Of a stretch of DNA of 64,000 nucleotides, positions 7,306-16,330 are shown piece after piece (position 1 is the first letter of the stretch; each line of letters begins with the position of its first letter). The stretch comes from JBDIVL01 sp039794405 (lineage in GTDB: Bacteria; Planctomycetota; Brocadiia; Brocadiales; Brocadiaceae). Location of the stretch: assembly GCA_039794405.1 (NCBI GenBank), contig JBDIVL010000012.1, positions 26,229-90,228 on the forward strand. Direction: 5' to 3'. Under the pieces are notes generated by a model. It saw only the letters and a program-made list of their open reading frames with translations. It had not been told where the DNA came from and made no database searches. Both the position numbers and the translations under genes were made by a program.

Positions 7306-8937
7306 TCAATTTGAAAGATTCGCCCCTTTTGTTCCCCCTTCCTTCTGCCTACTAATTACTGAACAAACCAACCTCTCACAGTATATTATTGCAAGTTCTT
7401 TCTGCGGCTCCTTTTTCAGACTTTCATAATCTGGGTGATCTTTCATGAATTCCAGGAGCCATTCCTTTGGAGTGCTCTGATAACCATCGTAAAAGAAATC
7501 GAACAATTCTAAAGGACTCTTGGCTTCTTTACCCTGCTTTATATAAACGCCAAAGAAAGTATCAGGGTGCCTCTTGTACGCAGTAAACTCTTCATCAGTC
7601 AGAGGACTGGTAGCAATGATTGATCTGCCATCCATAAGCCTATAAGCACCATAAACCATTTTATCTGATTCTGAAACACAGGCAGTTGCCAGTTCTCCTA
7701 CCACTTCTGTTCCATCCTTCGAGGGTATTACGTATCTCTGACCAACCTTAAGTCTTGATATATTTTTATTAAAAGCAAACTCCGGTATCTCTCCGTCAAA
7801 TGTAGAAGGTATTTCATAATGATCCCTCATGGATTTTATAAGCTGCTGCATATCAGCGTGTCTTTCGCGTGAACGTAAAGCATCTCGAATATTTGAGTAT
7901 TCTGTATCGACCTTGAAATCGGGTAGCTTGAAACCCTCTGATAGCACAGTCCAGCCGTGATGAGTTGAATCAAGATTATAATGGCATGGGTGATTGGTTA
8001 CGAAAACATATGCTTCTGGAGCAGGATTACCTTTAATTATCAACGTTCTCTCTTTGTGTCTGAGGCTTTTAAGCGACTCCTTCAACCATTTAATATTTTT
8101 CTCCCTGTCCCCATCATCTGGTACATTAACATCAATGAAGACTACTCTTTTGTGGTTAGCCTCTTTCTTTAAAGCATTATAAAGCTGATTACTTATTATT
8201 GCATGTCCTTTGCCAGCCTGCCGTGACTTCGCTTCGATAGAATACTTGTTCCCTGTCTTTCTACAGGTCGCGGTAAACTCACAGTGTGTTCTGGATACAT
8301 CATTCTCATTCTCGAATTCAAGATCGAATCCAGCTTTGATGCACGCCGCCGCCGCATAGGTTTCATAATAGGCACCGCTGAACTGTTCCTTATCTTTAAG
8401 TCGCTCAATAAGTCTCGCCTGAATCTTAATATTATGGGCGAGCAAATAGAGGTTGTATGCAAGCCCCAAATATGCAGCTACTGCACCAATCATGGGAGCA
8501 TTGTATACTTCCCCTGGTTTCTCGATAGTTTCCTGCTGATATAGGCAGACTTTATTGTACCACTGGAGAATTGGGTGTCGCTCCTCAAAGGGCTTTGCTA
8601 TTTCATCATTTCCCCAGTTGCTGCCAAGCACAGCTTTTATGTAATACATCAAGAAATCATGAAAGGTATTCCATTTTTTGGACCAATATAGCCTATCTCC
8701 AACAGCAACGATCCGGTATCCCTTATGTAACAAAGATATGATAGGGCGTCCCAGTCCCTGTTGCAGTTCACGTTGCTTCTGAAGAGCCTGTATTTCCTCA
8801 AACTTCTTCTTTATTTCGCCATATGGTATATCAGGTTTTGTACGCTTAACGTATATTCTTTTACAGCATTTTTTGAACTTTTTACCACTTCCGCAAAGAC
8901 AGGTATTATTTCTTCCGATCTTTATTTTTGACGGCAT
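7306..8937 (-). CDS. SEC-C motif protein with PD-(D/E)XK nuclease-like core
   Basis: 543 aa from the ATG at 8937, chosen because earlier in-frame starts overlap the upstream gene. Residues ~9-24 are an N-terminal SEC-C zinc motif (CLCGSGKKFKKCC). The middle (about 155-250) has E..AAAACIKAGFDLEF, then CEF about 20 residues on, then GNKYSIEAKSR. An acidic residue followed by ExK at this spacing matches the PD-(D/E)XK nuclease layout. A C-terminal ~150-aa region from about residue 390 is absent from the paralog at 10546-11715. The nuclease reading is inference from motif layout. Shared features with the paralog include HWSR/YWSK..W.TF.DFL..YIK.VLG..WGN.EIAKP..ERHPIL.WY. It lies 19 bp downstream of a HigA/ImmA gene on the same strand, so co-transcription is likely. 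Confidence 0.8.
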   Translation of the reverse strand: MPSKIKIGRNNTCLCGSGKKFKKCCKRIYVKRTKPDIPYGEIKKKFEEIQALQKQRELQQGLGRPIISLLHKGYRIVAVGDRLYWSKKWNTFHDFLMYYIKAVLGSNWGNDEIAKPFEERHPILQWYNKVCLYQQETIEKPGEVYNAPMIGAVAAYLGLAYNLYLLAHNIKIQARLIERLKDKEQFSGAYYETYAAAACIKAGFDLEFENENDVSRTHCEFTATCRKTGNKYSIEAKSRQAGKGHAIISNQLYNALKKEANHKRVVFIDVNVPDDGDREKNIKWLKESLKSLRHKERTLIIKGNPAPEAYVFVTNHPCHYNLDSTHHGWTVLSEGFKLPDFKVDTEYSNIRDALRSRERHADMQQLIKSMRDHYEIPSTFDGEIPEFAFNKNISRLKVGQRYVIPSKDGTEVVGELATACVSESDKMVYGAYRLMDGRSIIATSPLTDEEFTAYKRHPDTFFGVYIKQGKEAKSPLELFDFFYDGYQSTPKEWLLEFMKDHPDYESLKKEPQKELAIIYCERLVCSVISRQKEGGTKGANLSN

Positions 8938-8956
8938 AGCTTTTCTTGCTTTAACT

Positions 8957-10048
8957 TTACTTACCGGCTTTTTCCCATGTAAACCGTTTCTTAAGGTCAT
9001 TACAAAAACTATAACTAATTTTATGATCATGCTGAAGTCTGCCTACAACTATACCTGGAGCTATACCAATGTCAGTGGCAAATTCCTGTATAACTGTTCG
9101 GCTATATCTTACGGACTGTATAAACTCCCTGTACTGTTTCGGTGGAATCAAAAAATCAGTAGCAAACTTGTTGGCCTCATTTTCCTTGGAGTTTTTGCCT
9201 TCTTCCTCAATAAATACTTCCTTTTTGCCATGCAAAAGGATATGACCTGCTTCATGGAAGAAGCTGAACCACAGTTGATCGTCACTTTTATAGCGAAGGC
9301 TCAGTTGAATGACTGCTTTTTGAGGGTTTAGCCACCACGTTGCACCATTTACCCTTATTTGGGGGAGTTCTGGTATAAAGGTAATGGCAATGCCAGATTC
9401 AGTACATAGACGAATGATTTCTGGCTGAAATATTTCTGGTGGATGTATTGTAAGGGAACGAATCTGGTTAAGGGCACTTCTAAACTGGTTTTCATTAAAA
9501 GGCTTACAAACAATTTTTTGCGCTTCCAATTCACCTTTCCGCAGCCACGAAGCTAATGCACCGGGATGACTTTGGAAGATATGAGATTTACGAAACGAAA
9601 CCTGAGGACCGAGCCATTTTTCCTTCCACCTCTCAGGCGAGGCAACACCAAAAAAATTCAAAACCTCTTGTAACTGTTGCACCTTATTTTTACAAGGTTT
9701 GATCCAATTTAGTTTAATCATAGCCTTGAGTGGTAATTCATCCAGCCAGCTTATTTGCTTTTTCAAGCGCTCTTCCTCATTGAGTCGAGCCAGGGTCTCC
9801 TGATAGTTTCGTTCCAGATTATTCCAAAAACCAGCAGGGATACCAAGAACACGTTCTAGCTGTAATGCTGTATCTGAGGTAATTGATGCCTTGCCTTTAA
9901 TAATCTCGTTAATGGTTTTTTTTGGTCTGCCAGTCCGTTCGGCAAGTTCTGCTTGTGACATGCCGATCGCTTCAATTGTTTCCAAAAGCGTTTCGCCGGG
10001 AGGTACGGCATAATTGGGTAAAAACTTATCTTCCACGTCACTAATCAT
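8957..10048 (-). CDS. higA: HigA-type antitoxin fused to ImmA/IrrE metallopeptidase domain
   Basis: 363 aa from the ATG at 10048, preceded by GGAGG seven bases upstream and overlapping the HigB stop codon. An earlier ATG at 10066 lacks a site. Residues ~12-70 are an XRE helix-turn-helix of the HigA type (PGETLLE..EAIGMSQAELAERTGRPKKTINEIIKGK). Residues ~245-300 hold an M78/ImmA metallopeptidase motif (HEAGHILLHG, i.e. HExxH, with a downstream ENEANKFATDFLIP supplying the third ligand). Such long antitoxins can bind toxin, repress their operon and carry a peptidase that may control antitoxin or regulator turnover. It overlaps higB by 8 bp and is followed by the SEC-C nuclease-like gene. Confidence 0.88.
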   Translation of the reverse strand: MISDVEDKFLPNYAVPPGETLLETIEAIGMSQAELAERTGRPKKTINEIIKGKASITSDTALQLERVLGIPAGFWNNLERNYQETLARLNEEERLKKQISWLDELPLKAMIKLNWIKPCKNKVQQLQEVLNFFGVASPERWKEKWLGPQVSFRKSHIFQSHPGALASWLRKGELEAQKIVCKPFNENQFRSALNQIRSLTIHPPEIFQPEIIRLCTESGIAITFIPELPQIRVNGATWWLNPQKAVIQLSLRYKSDDQLWFSFFHEAGHILLHGKKEVFIEEEGKNSKENEANKFATDFLIPPKQYREFIQSVRYSRTVIQEFATDIGIAPGIVVGRLQHDHKISYSFCNDLKKRFTWEKAGK

Positions 10049-10379
10049 GGGTGTCCTCCATGCCAATAATGGTAATTTCAGTTACTTTTGTCCAGTCAAG
10101 TTCACCACCAGACTTCATGGGTACCGGGTTATTTGCAGGTTCAAAAATAAGCCGATAGGGATGATCTAAATCCACCGAAAGCTGCCCTTTACGATTGTGA
10201 AATAGCTCATGGCAACGAGCCTGGGGAAGCTTTCTTATATCTTCTAATACATTTGTGGCCCTAAGTTCATTCAGTCGTCTCTTGAGCAATTTGCTCCGCA
10301 GAGGGCCATATCTTTTTATCATAAGTTTTTCATCATTACATAATTTTTCAAGTTTAGTCGTCTTGAATAATATAATCAT
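10041..10379 (-). CDS. higB: HigB-type (RelE superfamily) toxin
   Basis: 112 aa. The family pattern is clear: MIILFK.T.LEKL, the RLNELRATNVLEDIRKLPQARCHEL segment, then G.LSVDLDHPYRLIFEP and a C-terminal EITIIGMEDTHD. RelE-superfamily HigB toxins are ribosome-dependent mRNA interferases. The toxin gene precedes its antitoxin, the usual HigBA order, and its stop codon overlaps the antitoxin start. A TTGACA at about 10393-10398 with TTATAT 17 bases downstream lies over the start region and may be the promoter, in which case the message would be nearly leaderless. Confidence 0.88.
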   Translation of the reverse strand: MIILFKTTKLEKLCNDEKLMIKRYGPLRSKLLKRRLNELRATNVLEDIRKLPQARCHELFHNRKGQLSVDLDHPYRLIFEPANNPVPMKSGGELDWTKVTEITIIGMEDTHD

Positions 10380-10438
10380 ATTCTGGATTATATGTCAATT
10401 TTATTAACTAAAAAGGTTAATAATATTATCACTTTAAA

Positions 10439-10534
10439 TTAACTACATGAATTTACCACTATCTTAATTTCTACCTTCTTCAGTCTATAAAGTTTATAAA
10501 CAAGCTGGTTAATGTGTTTTTCGCTCCCTTCCAT
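10439..10534 (-). pseudogene. C-terminal remnant of an Eco57I-type DNA methylase
   Basis: A 31-residue frame containing EKHINQLVYKLYRLKKVEIKIV. This matches the C-terminal helix typical of large N6-adenine methylases (ERQI.QLVY.LYGLT.EEI.IV) and the equivalent end of the broken methylase at 12594-15813. The two are related but clearly diverged, so this is the leftover of a different methylase copy. It lies 5 bp downstream of the second SEC-C gene. Confidence 0.6.
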
Positions 10535-10545
10535 CCAGATTGAAA

Positions 10546-11715
10546 TTAGTTTTGGTCATTTGGGAATTCACTCGGAATATTTCCATATTGCAACGCAGCA
10601 TCGCATATTCCTAAAATCGTTTCTGGATATTTAGCGGGAATTTTTGAGTTTTGTGCAAAAACTGGAAGAATGTCTTTTTCAGGATCGGGTTCGTTCTCTC
10701 TGCCATATTGGTGTGGATGATTGGTAAATAATATCAGATTATAAGGTTTCGGTTCTTCCTCCGATTTGCCACCTATTCGATCTAGTGTTTTTAGTATCTC
10801 TTTAAACCAAGGCTTATCAAAAATTTTTCTCGGATATGGTGGTAAATTAAGATCTATAAAAATTACATAAGGATAACAGGTTGGTTTCTGAATTGCCTCG
10901 TTCAAAAGGCTTCCAATTCTTACCTTGATTAAAGGATAAGGTTCATTTTGACCACTAAATTTTAAAACATCTTGACGGTGACAGCTTTTTGCCTCAACTG
11001 AAATCTTTTGGCCTGTAAGCTTATGTGTTGCTATAAACTCAGGATGTTTTTTAGTTTTATCGGTTTCATCTTCATATTCGATATCAAATCCTGCACGAAT
11101 ACATGTTGCAGCAACAACCAATTCATATCTTGCCCCTTGAAATTGGTCTTTATGCTTTAATCTATCTACAATTTTTCTTTGAAGAGCAGCGTGGTGTCTG
11201 AGAATATATACGTCATAAGCGAGTAAAAAATATGCTGCTGTAACTCCATTTGGTATGGCATAAATCAATCCGCTTTTATCCTTTTCTTGCTTATTTTGGA
11301 AACGGCACAATCCATCATACCATTTGAGGATTGGATGTCTCTCATCATAAGGCTTGGCTATTTCAGAGTTACCCCAGTCATTACCCAAAACCTTCTTTAT
11401 GTAATCAAGTAAAAAATCTGGAAATGTTTTCCATGTTCTTGACCAATGTAATTCACTTCCAACGGCTACTAATTTGTATCCTTTAAAATCACTATGAATA
11501 ATAGGGCGTACTTTGCCATAATTTTGTTCTCTGAGGCTTTCCTTTGCAATGTTATCCTGAGTTTTTTTTAGTATTTCATCGTAGACCTCGGACGGTATAC
11601 CTTCAACATACCGATTATTCGATGTATTTTTAGTATGACAACATTTTTTATATTTCTTTCCACTACCACAAGGACACGGAGTGTTTCTACCAAGATTATT
11701 TGTGTTTTTGTTCAT
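10546..11715 (-). CDS. SEC-C motif protein with PD-(D/E)XK nuclease-like core (paralog)
   Basis: 389 aa. N-terminal SEC-C motif CPCGSGKKYKKCC at residues ~14-26; then the shared segment HWSRTWKTFPDFLLDYIKKVLG.DWGNSEIAKPYDERHPILKWY; then the nuclease-like block GARYELVVAATCIRAGFDIEYE, HPEFIAT and GQKISVEAKSC (E-x-K). A later segment carries FIDLNLP and LFTNHPHQY, matching FIDVNVP and FVTNHPCHY of the paralog. It lacks the ~150-aa C-terminal region of the paralog. Amino-acid identity looks moderate, so the duplication is old. It is bracketed by remnants of other genes, suggesting an insertion hotspot. Function inferred only from motif layout and the defence neighbourhood. Confidence 0.78.
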   Translation of the reverse strand: MNKNTNNLGRNTPCPCGSGKKYKKCCHTKNTSNNRYVEGIPSEVYDEILKKTQDNIAKESLREQNYGKVRPIIHSDFKGYKLVAVGSELHWSRTWKTFPDFLLDYIKKVLGNDWGNSEIAKPYDERHPILKWYDGLCRFQNKQEKDKSGLIYAIPNGVTAAYFLLAYDVYILRHHAALQRKIVDRLKHKDQFQGARYELVVAATCIRAGFDIEYEDETDKTKKHPEFIATHKLTGQKISVEAKSCHRQDVLKFSGQNEPYPLIKVRIGSLLNEAIQKPTCYPYVIFIDLNLPPYPRKIFDKPWFKEILKTLDRIGGKSEEEPKPYNLILFTNHPHQYGRENEPDPEKDILPVFAQNSKIPAKYPETILGICDAALQYGNIPSEFPNDQN

Positions 11716-11775
11716 AATTTCTAAGCCACTTTACTGCTTCTTTATCTGCCATTTAAACCCTATTTTTCTCATCTT

Positions 11776-11898
11776 TTAATTCTTTTTGTGACAGTTTTCT
11801 TTTTTAGGAGTATAATATGGATCAAATAAGTTAGGAATAACAATTCTCGGAAAGCCTGTAAAGATTTTATCCCCTTTCTTTACGATTCCTTTAATGGT
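11776..11898 (-). other. unassigned coding-like fragment without a start codon
   Basis: A 40-residue open stretch with protein-like composition (GIVKKGDKIFTGFPRIVIP, then NLFDPYYTPKKE) lies between the SEC-C gene and the HEPN-like gene. It has no start codon and is preceded by a stop. It may be the tail of a decayed gene; I do not recognise it. Confidence 0.25.
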
Positions 11899-11920
11899 TT
11901 AAAAGTTTTGTAGAGCATAT

Positions 11921-12592
11921 TTAAAATTTATTTATAATGTCAGTAATGATTTTTTCTAATCGATAGTAATCTTCATAATAATCGATGTAAGCGTCAAAAG
12001 CTCTTTCAGTGTCAGGTGTATGAATATGAATTTCTAAAAGTGAATTTGTCCCGGCTAAACTCCATACTGAAGGATCTATCTGCAACTTTAAACCGAGAGG
12101 ATTGTGATTATGTTCAATAAGTTTATTTCTCGTTTCAGAAAATCTGCTCACAAAATTCTTTTCTGCATGTTGGTCGTCTATTAGTCGTAAAGTTTTTAAC
12201 AAATCGACACATTTTTTACCATGATGATACATCCCGTATAAACTGACCCCAATTAGCTCATTAAGATGCAGCATTTTCAAGCTGTCTCCAAAAGTTTCAT
12301 TGATACATGTTACTTTATTGAATCTTAACTGTTCAAAACTAAAATAAAAGAACTTAAACGAATCGTACAAAAAACGATAATTTTGTCTTTCCTTATTCCA
12401 ATTATTACTAAACGATCTCCATTTATTGTTCCAATTATCTTCAAAATTGCCTAAGATAACCTGTTTCCCTTGATTTTTTTGAAATCTATCAAAAACGTAT
12501 TCGTCTCCAAAGATTGTGCAACGAGAAACATTATCATCCACTTTAACAATTGTCGTTAAATTTATTAATTGTTGAATATCAGGATTTTCCAT
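11921..12592 (-). CDS. uncharacterised protein with HEPN-like motif
   Basis: 223 aa, cytoplasmic, mostly helical and rich in aromatic residues. I do not recognise the family. Residues ~150-162 contain SETRNKLIEHNH, an R-x-x-x-x-x-H arrangement of the kind used as the catalytic site in HEPN ribonucleases. The preceding helix (LNELIGVSLYGMYHHGKKCVDLLKTL) and the following strand region fit a helical bundle. The ATG follows the stop codon of the upstream methylase remnant by one base, so translation was coupled to it. Together with the defence-island setting this makes an abortive-infection or accessory role plausible, but that is inference. Confidence 0.6.
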   Translation of the reverse strand: MENPDIQQLINLTTIVKVDDNVSRCTIFGDEYVFDRFQKNQGKQVILGNFEDNWNNKWRSFSNNWNKERQNYRFLYDSFKFFYFSFEQLRFNKVTCINETFGDSLKMLHLNELIGVSLYGMYHHGKKCVDLLKTLRLIDDQHAEKNFVSRFSETRNKLIEHNHNPLGLKLQIDPSVWSLAGTNSLLEIHIHTPDTERAFDAYIDYYEDYYRLEKIITDIINKF

Positions 12593-12593
12593 C

Positions 12594-15500
12594 CTATTTA
12601 TTTCCTTCTACTATTTTTATCTCTTCTTCTGTTAATCCATAGAATTTATATGCCATCTGGTTAATCTGCCTTTCCAGCGCCAATGTGCCGGCATCAGGGT
12701 CTTTTTGCTTTGCGGTGAGGATTGGTCAGCGAGAGAATCTAATTATTCCTTATCTGTGTCTTTGAGGACTGGTATTGGAATTTGCTCAAAATATTGAGGT
12801 TTGACCTCAATAAAGCCACCGCTTCTAACAACACAAATTGTCTTCAAGAAATACCAGACCGCTTTTGAGTTTAGAAGACCTAATAACCATTTTGCATCTG
12901 TCGGTAAGAAAACCGCCGGAGCATTGAGGTACGTTCCGCTCATATCATAGGCAAATTTGTTGAAATTTTGAAGGTTGGGGAACATTACTTTCGGTTTTGC
13001 AAACAGGTCATAATAAGCACAGTTTCTAAGTTCCCACCAGTATTCACCCCTGTCATATCGTTTTTTAGCTGCTCTTGTCAATGGATGGTGTCAGCCATTT
13101 CTTGATGTCTTTACCCTCAAAAACAGGTTTGATGTGTTTGCTGTTTCCTAAATCTTTTTTTGTTATAAAAGCGTCGTTCAATGCTGTCTTAATGCCGTAA
13201 TAACATTTACCGAATACCTCTCTCAATTTCTTATGTTTAGTTATCTTTTCTGATAGCTCAGCTTGTCCCTGACGATCAAAACTCCATAAATGCTGCTCCA
13301 GCGCTGATCTTGGTAAAATTGTTGATAAAGCAAAATACCTCTTCATTTTTGAGAATATTAAAAGACTTCTCGTAAAAGTAAGAGAAAATATCGCCACCAG
13401 GGGCAAATACGGAATAGGCAGCCTTAAGGTACATTTTCTGATCACCCAATTCTTCGGCCCTGATATACGGTGGATTCGCAATCACAATATCAAATCCACC
13501 TTTTTCGTAAAACACCTCCACAAAGTAGAGTTTCCAGGCAAAAAACGGTTTTATTCTTAACCCGTAGGTAAACTCATGCAGTTGATTCTCAACCTTTTCA
13601 AGATCAAAGCCTGTCTTCCTGTAAAGCATTTCTTTCTCTTTAGCAATGGTTTCGTTTCTTTCTTTTTCGTTGGGTATACCAAGGTACTTATTCTTCTCAA
13701 TAGCCTGCAATTGATTAAAATAGTCTGCCTTTTGCTTTTTCAGTTTTGTCTCAAACATCGCTATGATCAGGTCGTCTACCTCTTTTTTTAAGCCCTCTTT
13801 TTTATCCCTATCCGGCTCGTTTTGATATTCATTTTTCTTTTGCTGGAACTGCTTAACGAGTCCGTTCAATTCATCTTCGTCGCTAAAAAGTTTATGTTGT
13901 TTATATTTATCGTCAGCATCAAGGTCTATCTCCATAAATTCTGAAATCAGGCTGTTGCCCTGCATGATCTTGAAATCAAGATTTGGCAATGGCTCTATGC
14001 CCCAGTTTTCCTTTGTATTGTCAATCTTTTCATCTACTAAAAGGGCGATAAAGCACCGTAGTTTGGCTATCTCTACGGCAATTTGCTGGATATCCACGCC
14101 GTAGATATATCGTTGGATAAGATACAGCTTCCTGCCATAATTGAGATTCTTTTCTGCAAACATTCCATCAATCTGCACCTTCAATTTCTGCTTTACCATC
14201 GGATCAGGTACACCTTCCTCCACTGCTTTTATTTGTGCCTCCTTCCAGCGTGTATTATTGCGGTCAAGTTTGGAAGGGATAAACACAAGCTTATGTAAGA
14301 CACCCATAGGAAAAGTACCTGTTCCAACCGCCGGATCAACTACCCGCAGGTCTTCAATGAGTTTAACGATTCTTAAAGTATCTTGTTCGTTAAACGGATT
14401 AGCTTCATTTTCTTTGGAAAAAAGCGATTCCAATTTGTTTTCCATATCGGCAACATCCTGCAGGTGGGTTTTAAAATATTCTTTTAACGACTGTATTACC
14501 ATGTAGTCCACGATTTCGCGCGGGGTGTAATAACTGCCGGTCGCCTTACGTGCGGTGATTTTGGTTTCTTGGTTAAAGCTCGCCAAAAGATTCTCAAATA
14601 CCTTGCCCAGGAGTTCCGGATCGAGAGCTATTTCCCAGTCGTCGGGGTCGTTTTCGTCAATGGTAAAATTGTAAGAGGATAAAATATCTATCAGTCCTCT
14701 GACTTTGTATTTTTTATTCTTGGTGCCATACTCTTCATTCAGATCGACGTTTGTTTCACCAGAGAAGAAAAGGAAGTTCGGGACGCTTAAGCCCGTTTCC
14801 TTATCAGTGAAGCCATCTACACGAATTTTGATATTTTTCCCATTTTTCGCCTCGCGCCTGTCCAGACAATCAAAAAGACCACCGTTCAAAAATGGGATAT
14901 CTCTAAAGATTTCGAGCATATCTTCCTTATTTTTGAAATAATCCTCATAGCGGTATATGCTGTGGTCCATATAATCTTTATTTCTTCCCTGAAATGATTT
15001 TGAGAAGCGGAATTTTCTATCCCTTATTTTCGTGTTCAGCGTGGCGAAGAACAGGTTCTGTAGGATTGCCTTATAGTATGTAGTCTTGTCTGAAGATGCG
15101 TCTTTTAACAGGGTTGAGATATTTCCCTGGTTAAATAATGCCTGTGATATGAGTCCCCGTTCTTTCATAAACCAGATGAAGATAAGACGGGTTATCATTC
15201 GTATTACAGCGATATTTCTGCCGTTCTCTTCTCTTTCTGCGTCTTCCGGAAATTTGGTATGCTTAACAGCCCAGAAATACCAGTTGGCAATATCGCTATA
15301 AAATGCCTTTGTTACCTTTTCAACGGAGAATGCCTCTTTAATTTTATCAAGAGACGAAAAATCACCGTTACCAATTCGGTCCAAAAAGGTCTTATTGGTA
15401 AGTTCCTTACTGACAAAATAGGTGAAACGGCGGAATTCGCTCCAATCCCGGCGAGTGCCTGAATAGTTGGCATAAATGAGACTGAAACGGAAATTGCCCT

Positions 15501-15813
15501 TCTGGTCATAGAAGATAAATATCCCTGCGTCATATTGCCCCTCTTTCAGAATTTTCTTTCCTTCTTTATACTGCGCCTTCTTACCGCTTCTTTCTGTGAG
15601 ATCTTGAGTAGTTTCAAAGGCGCAGATGATCATTTGTTCATTGCCTGAAAAGTCAATTTCGCCTAGTTTTACACCGTTTCTCAGGTTTCCATTGTCATTC
15701 TGGTTTAGTTCTTCTTTTTTTGGTGCAAAGGCGCGGTTTTTATTGCGGAAGAAATGGACAAATTTTTCCAGGTTAAAATCTTCAATAATATTCTCTAAAA
15801 TCTCTCTGCTCAT
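12594..15813 (-). pseudogene. Eco57I/PglX-like N6-adenine DNA methylase (possible restriction-methylase), broken in several places
   Basis: The first 845 codons (15813-13276) are intact and contain SAM motif I (DPAVGTGTF, near residue 493) and the catalytic NPPY motif (near 780). The reading frame then breaks near 13290-13330: FINNF is followed almost directly by the LWSFDRQG...YYGIKTALNDAF segment in another frame, whereas intact relatives have a long stretch between these. A second break near 13075-13085 joins GKDIKKWLTP to the LTRAAKKRYDRGEYWWELR specificity-domain segment in a third frame, again with sequence missing. A stop codon (12743-12745) follows IPIPVL, and a single-base frame change near 12723 precedes the recognisable end (ILTAKQKDPDAG...). 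The upstream helicase was probably its partner in a restriction or DISARM-like system. As it stands it cannot make a complete enzyme. Confidence 0.85.
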
Positions 15814-15868
15814 TATATCTGTCTAAAATAAATATTGAAAAAAGCCTTAAGCGGGTAGGGGATAAAAA

Positions 15869-15890
15869 TTTAACCACAAAGGACACAAAG
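15869..15890 (+). repeat. TTAACCACAAAGGACACAAAG-type repeat, left of GxxExxY gene
   Basis: One copy of a short repeat reading TTAACCACAAAGGACACAA. Related copies occur on the other side of the GxxExxY gene at 16361-16432. Confidence 0.75.
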
Positions 15891-15949
15891 ATTTATCACA
15901 AAGAGCATGAAGCTAATCATTAAGGACGAGAAGAAAAGAAGCACACAGT

Positions 15950-16330
15950 TTATAAAGTTCCGTTTATTACCCTTTGTATTCCATCTTTTAGTTTGATGAC
16001 ATTAAAATTCATCAGTAACCCTAGTTTATAATTTCCTAACTTTAAATAAGTAAGAGTTTGTGCAAGGTGAATATTATTTAGTGCGTCAACACTTTTTATT
16101 TCAATCACTAGTTTATTTTCTACTAACAAATCTATCCTGTAACCACATTCTAATCTTACTTCTTCAAAAAACAGCGGCATCGGTTTTTCTTTTTCGACAA
16201 AAAGTCCTGATTTCCCAATTTTGTAATACATACACTCTTTGTATGCACTTTCCAACAAGCCAGGACCAAGTGCATTATGAACTTCTATTGCTATTCCTAT
16301 TATCTTATGTGAAAGTTCGTTTTCCATCAT
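15950..16330 (-). CDS. GxxExxY family protein
   Basis: 126 aa. Name-giving motif GPGLLESAYKECM at residues ~22-34, then CGYRIDLLVENKLVIEIKSVD (D...E-I-K) and LAQTLTYLKL.NYKLGLLMNFN. The D and E-x-K residues place it in the PD-(D/E)XK-like fold; the biological role of the family is not settled. The ATG at 16330 overlaps the helicase stop codon as ATGA, so the two are translationally coupled. It is bracketed by the TTAACCACAAAGG repeats, which often accompany this family, so it may have arrived as a small mobile cassette between helicase and methylase. Confidence 0.88.
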   Translation of the reverse strand: MMENELSHKIIGIAIEVHNALGPGLLESAYKECMYYKIGKSGLFVEKEKPMPLFFEEVRLECGYRIDLLVENKLVIEIKSVDALNNIHLAQTLTYLKLGNYKLGLLMNFNVIKLKDGIQRVINGTL

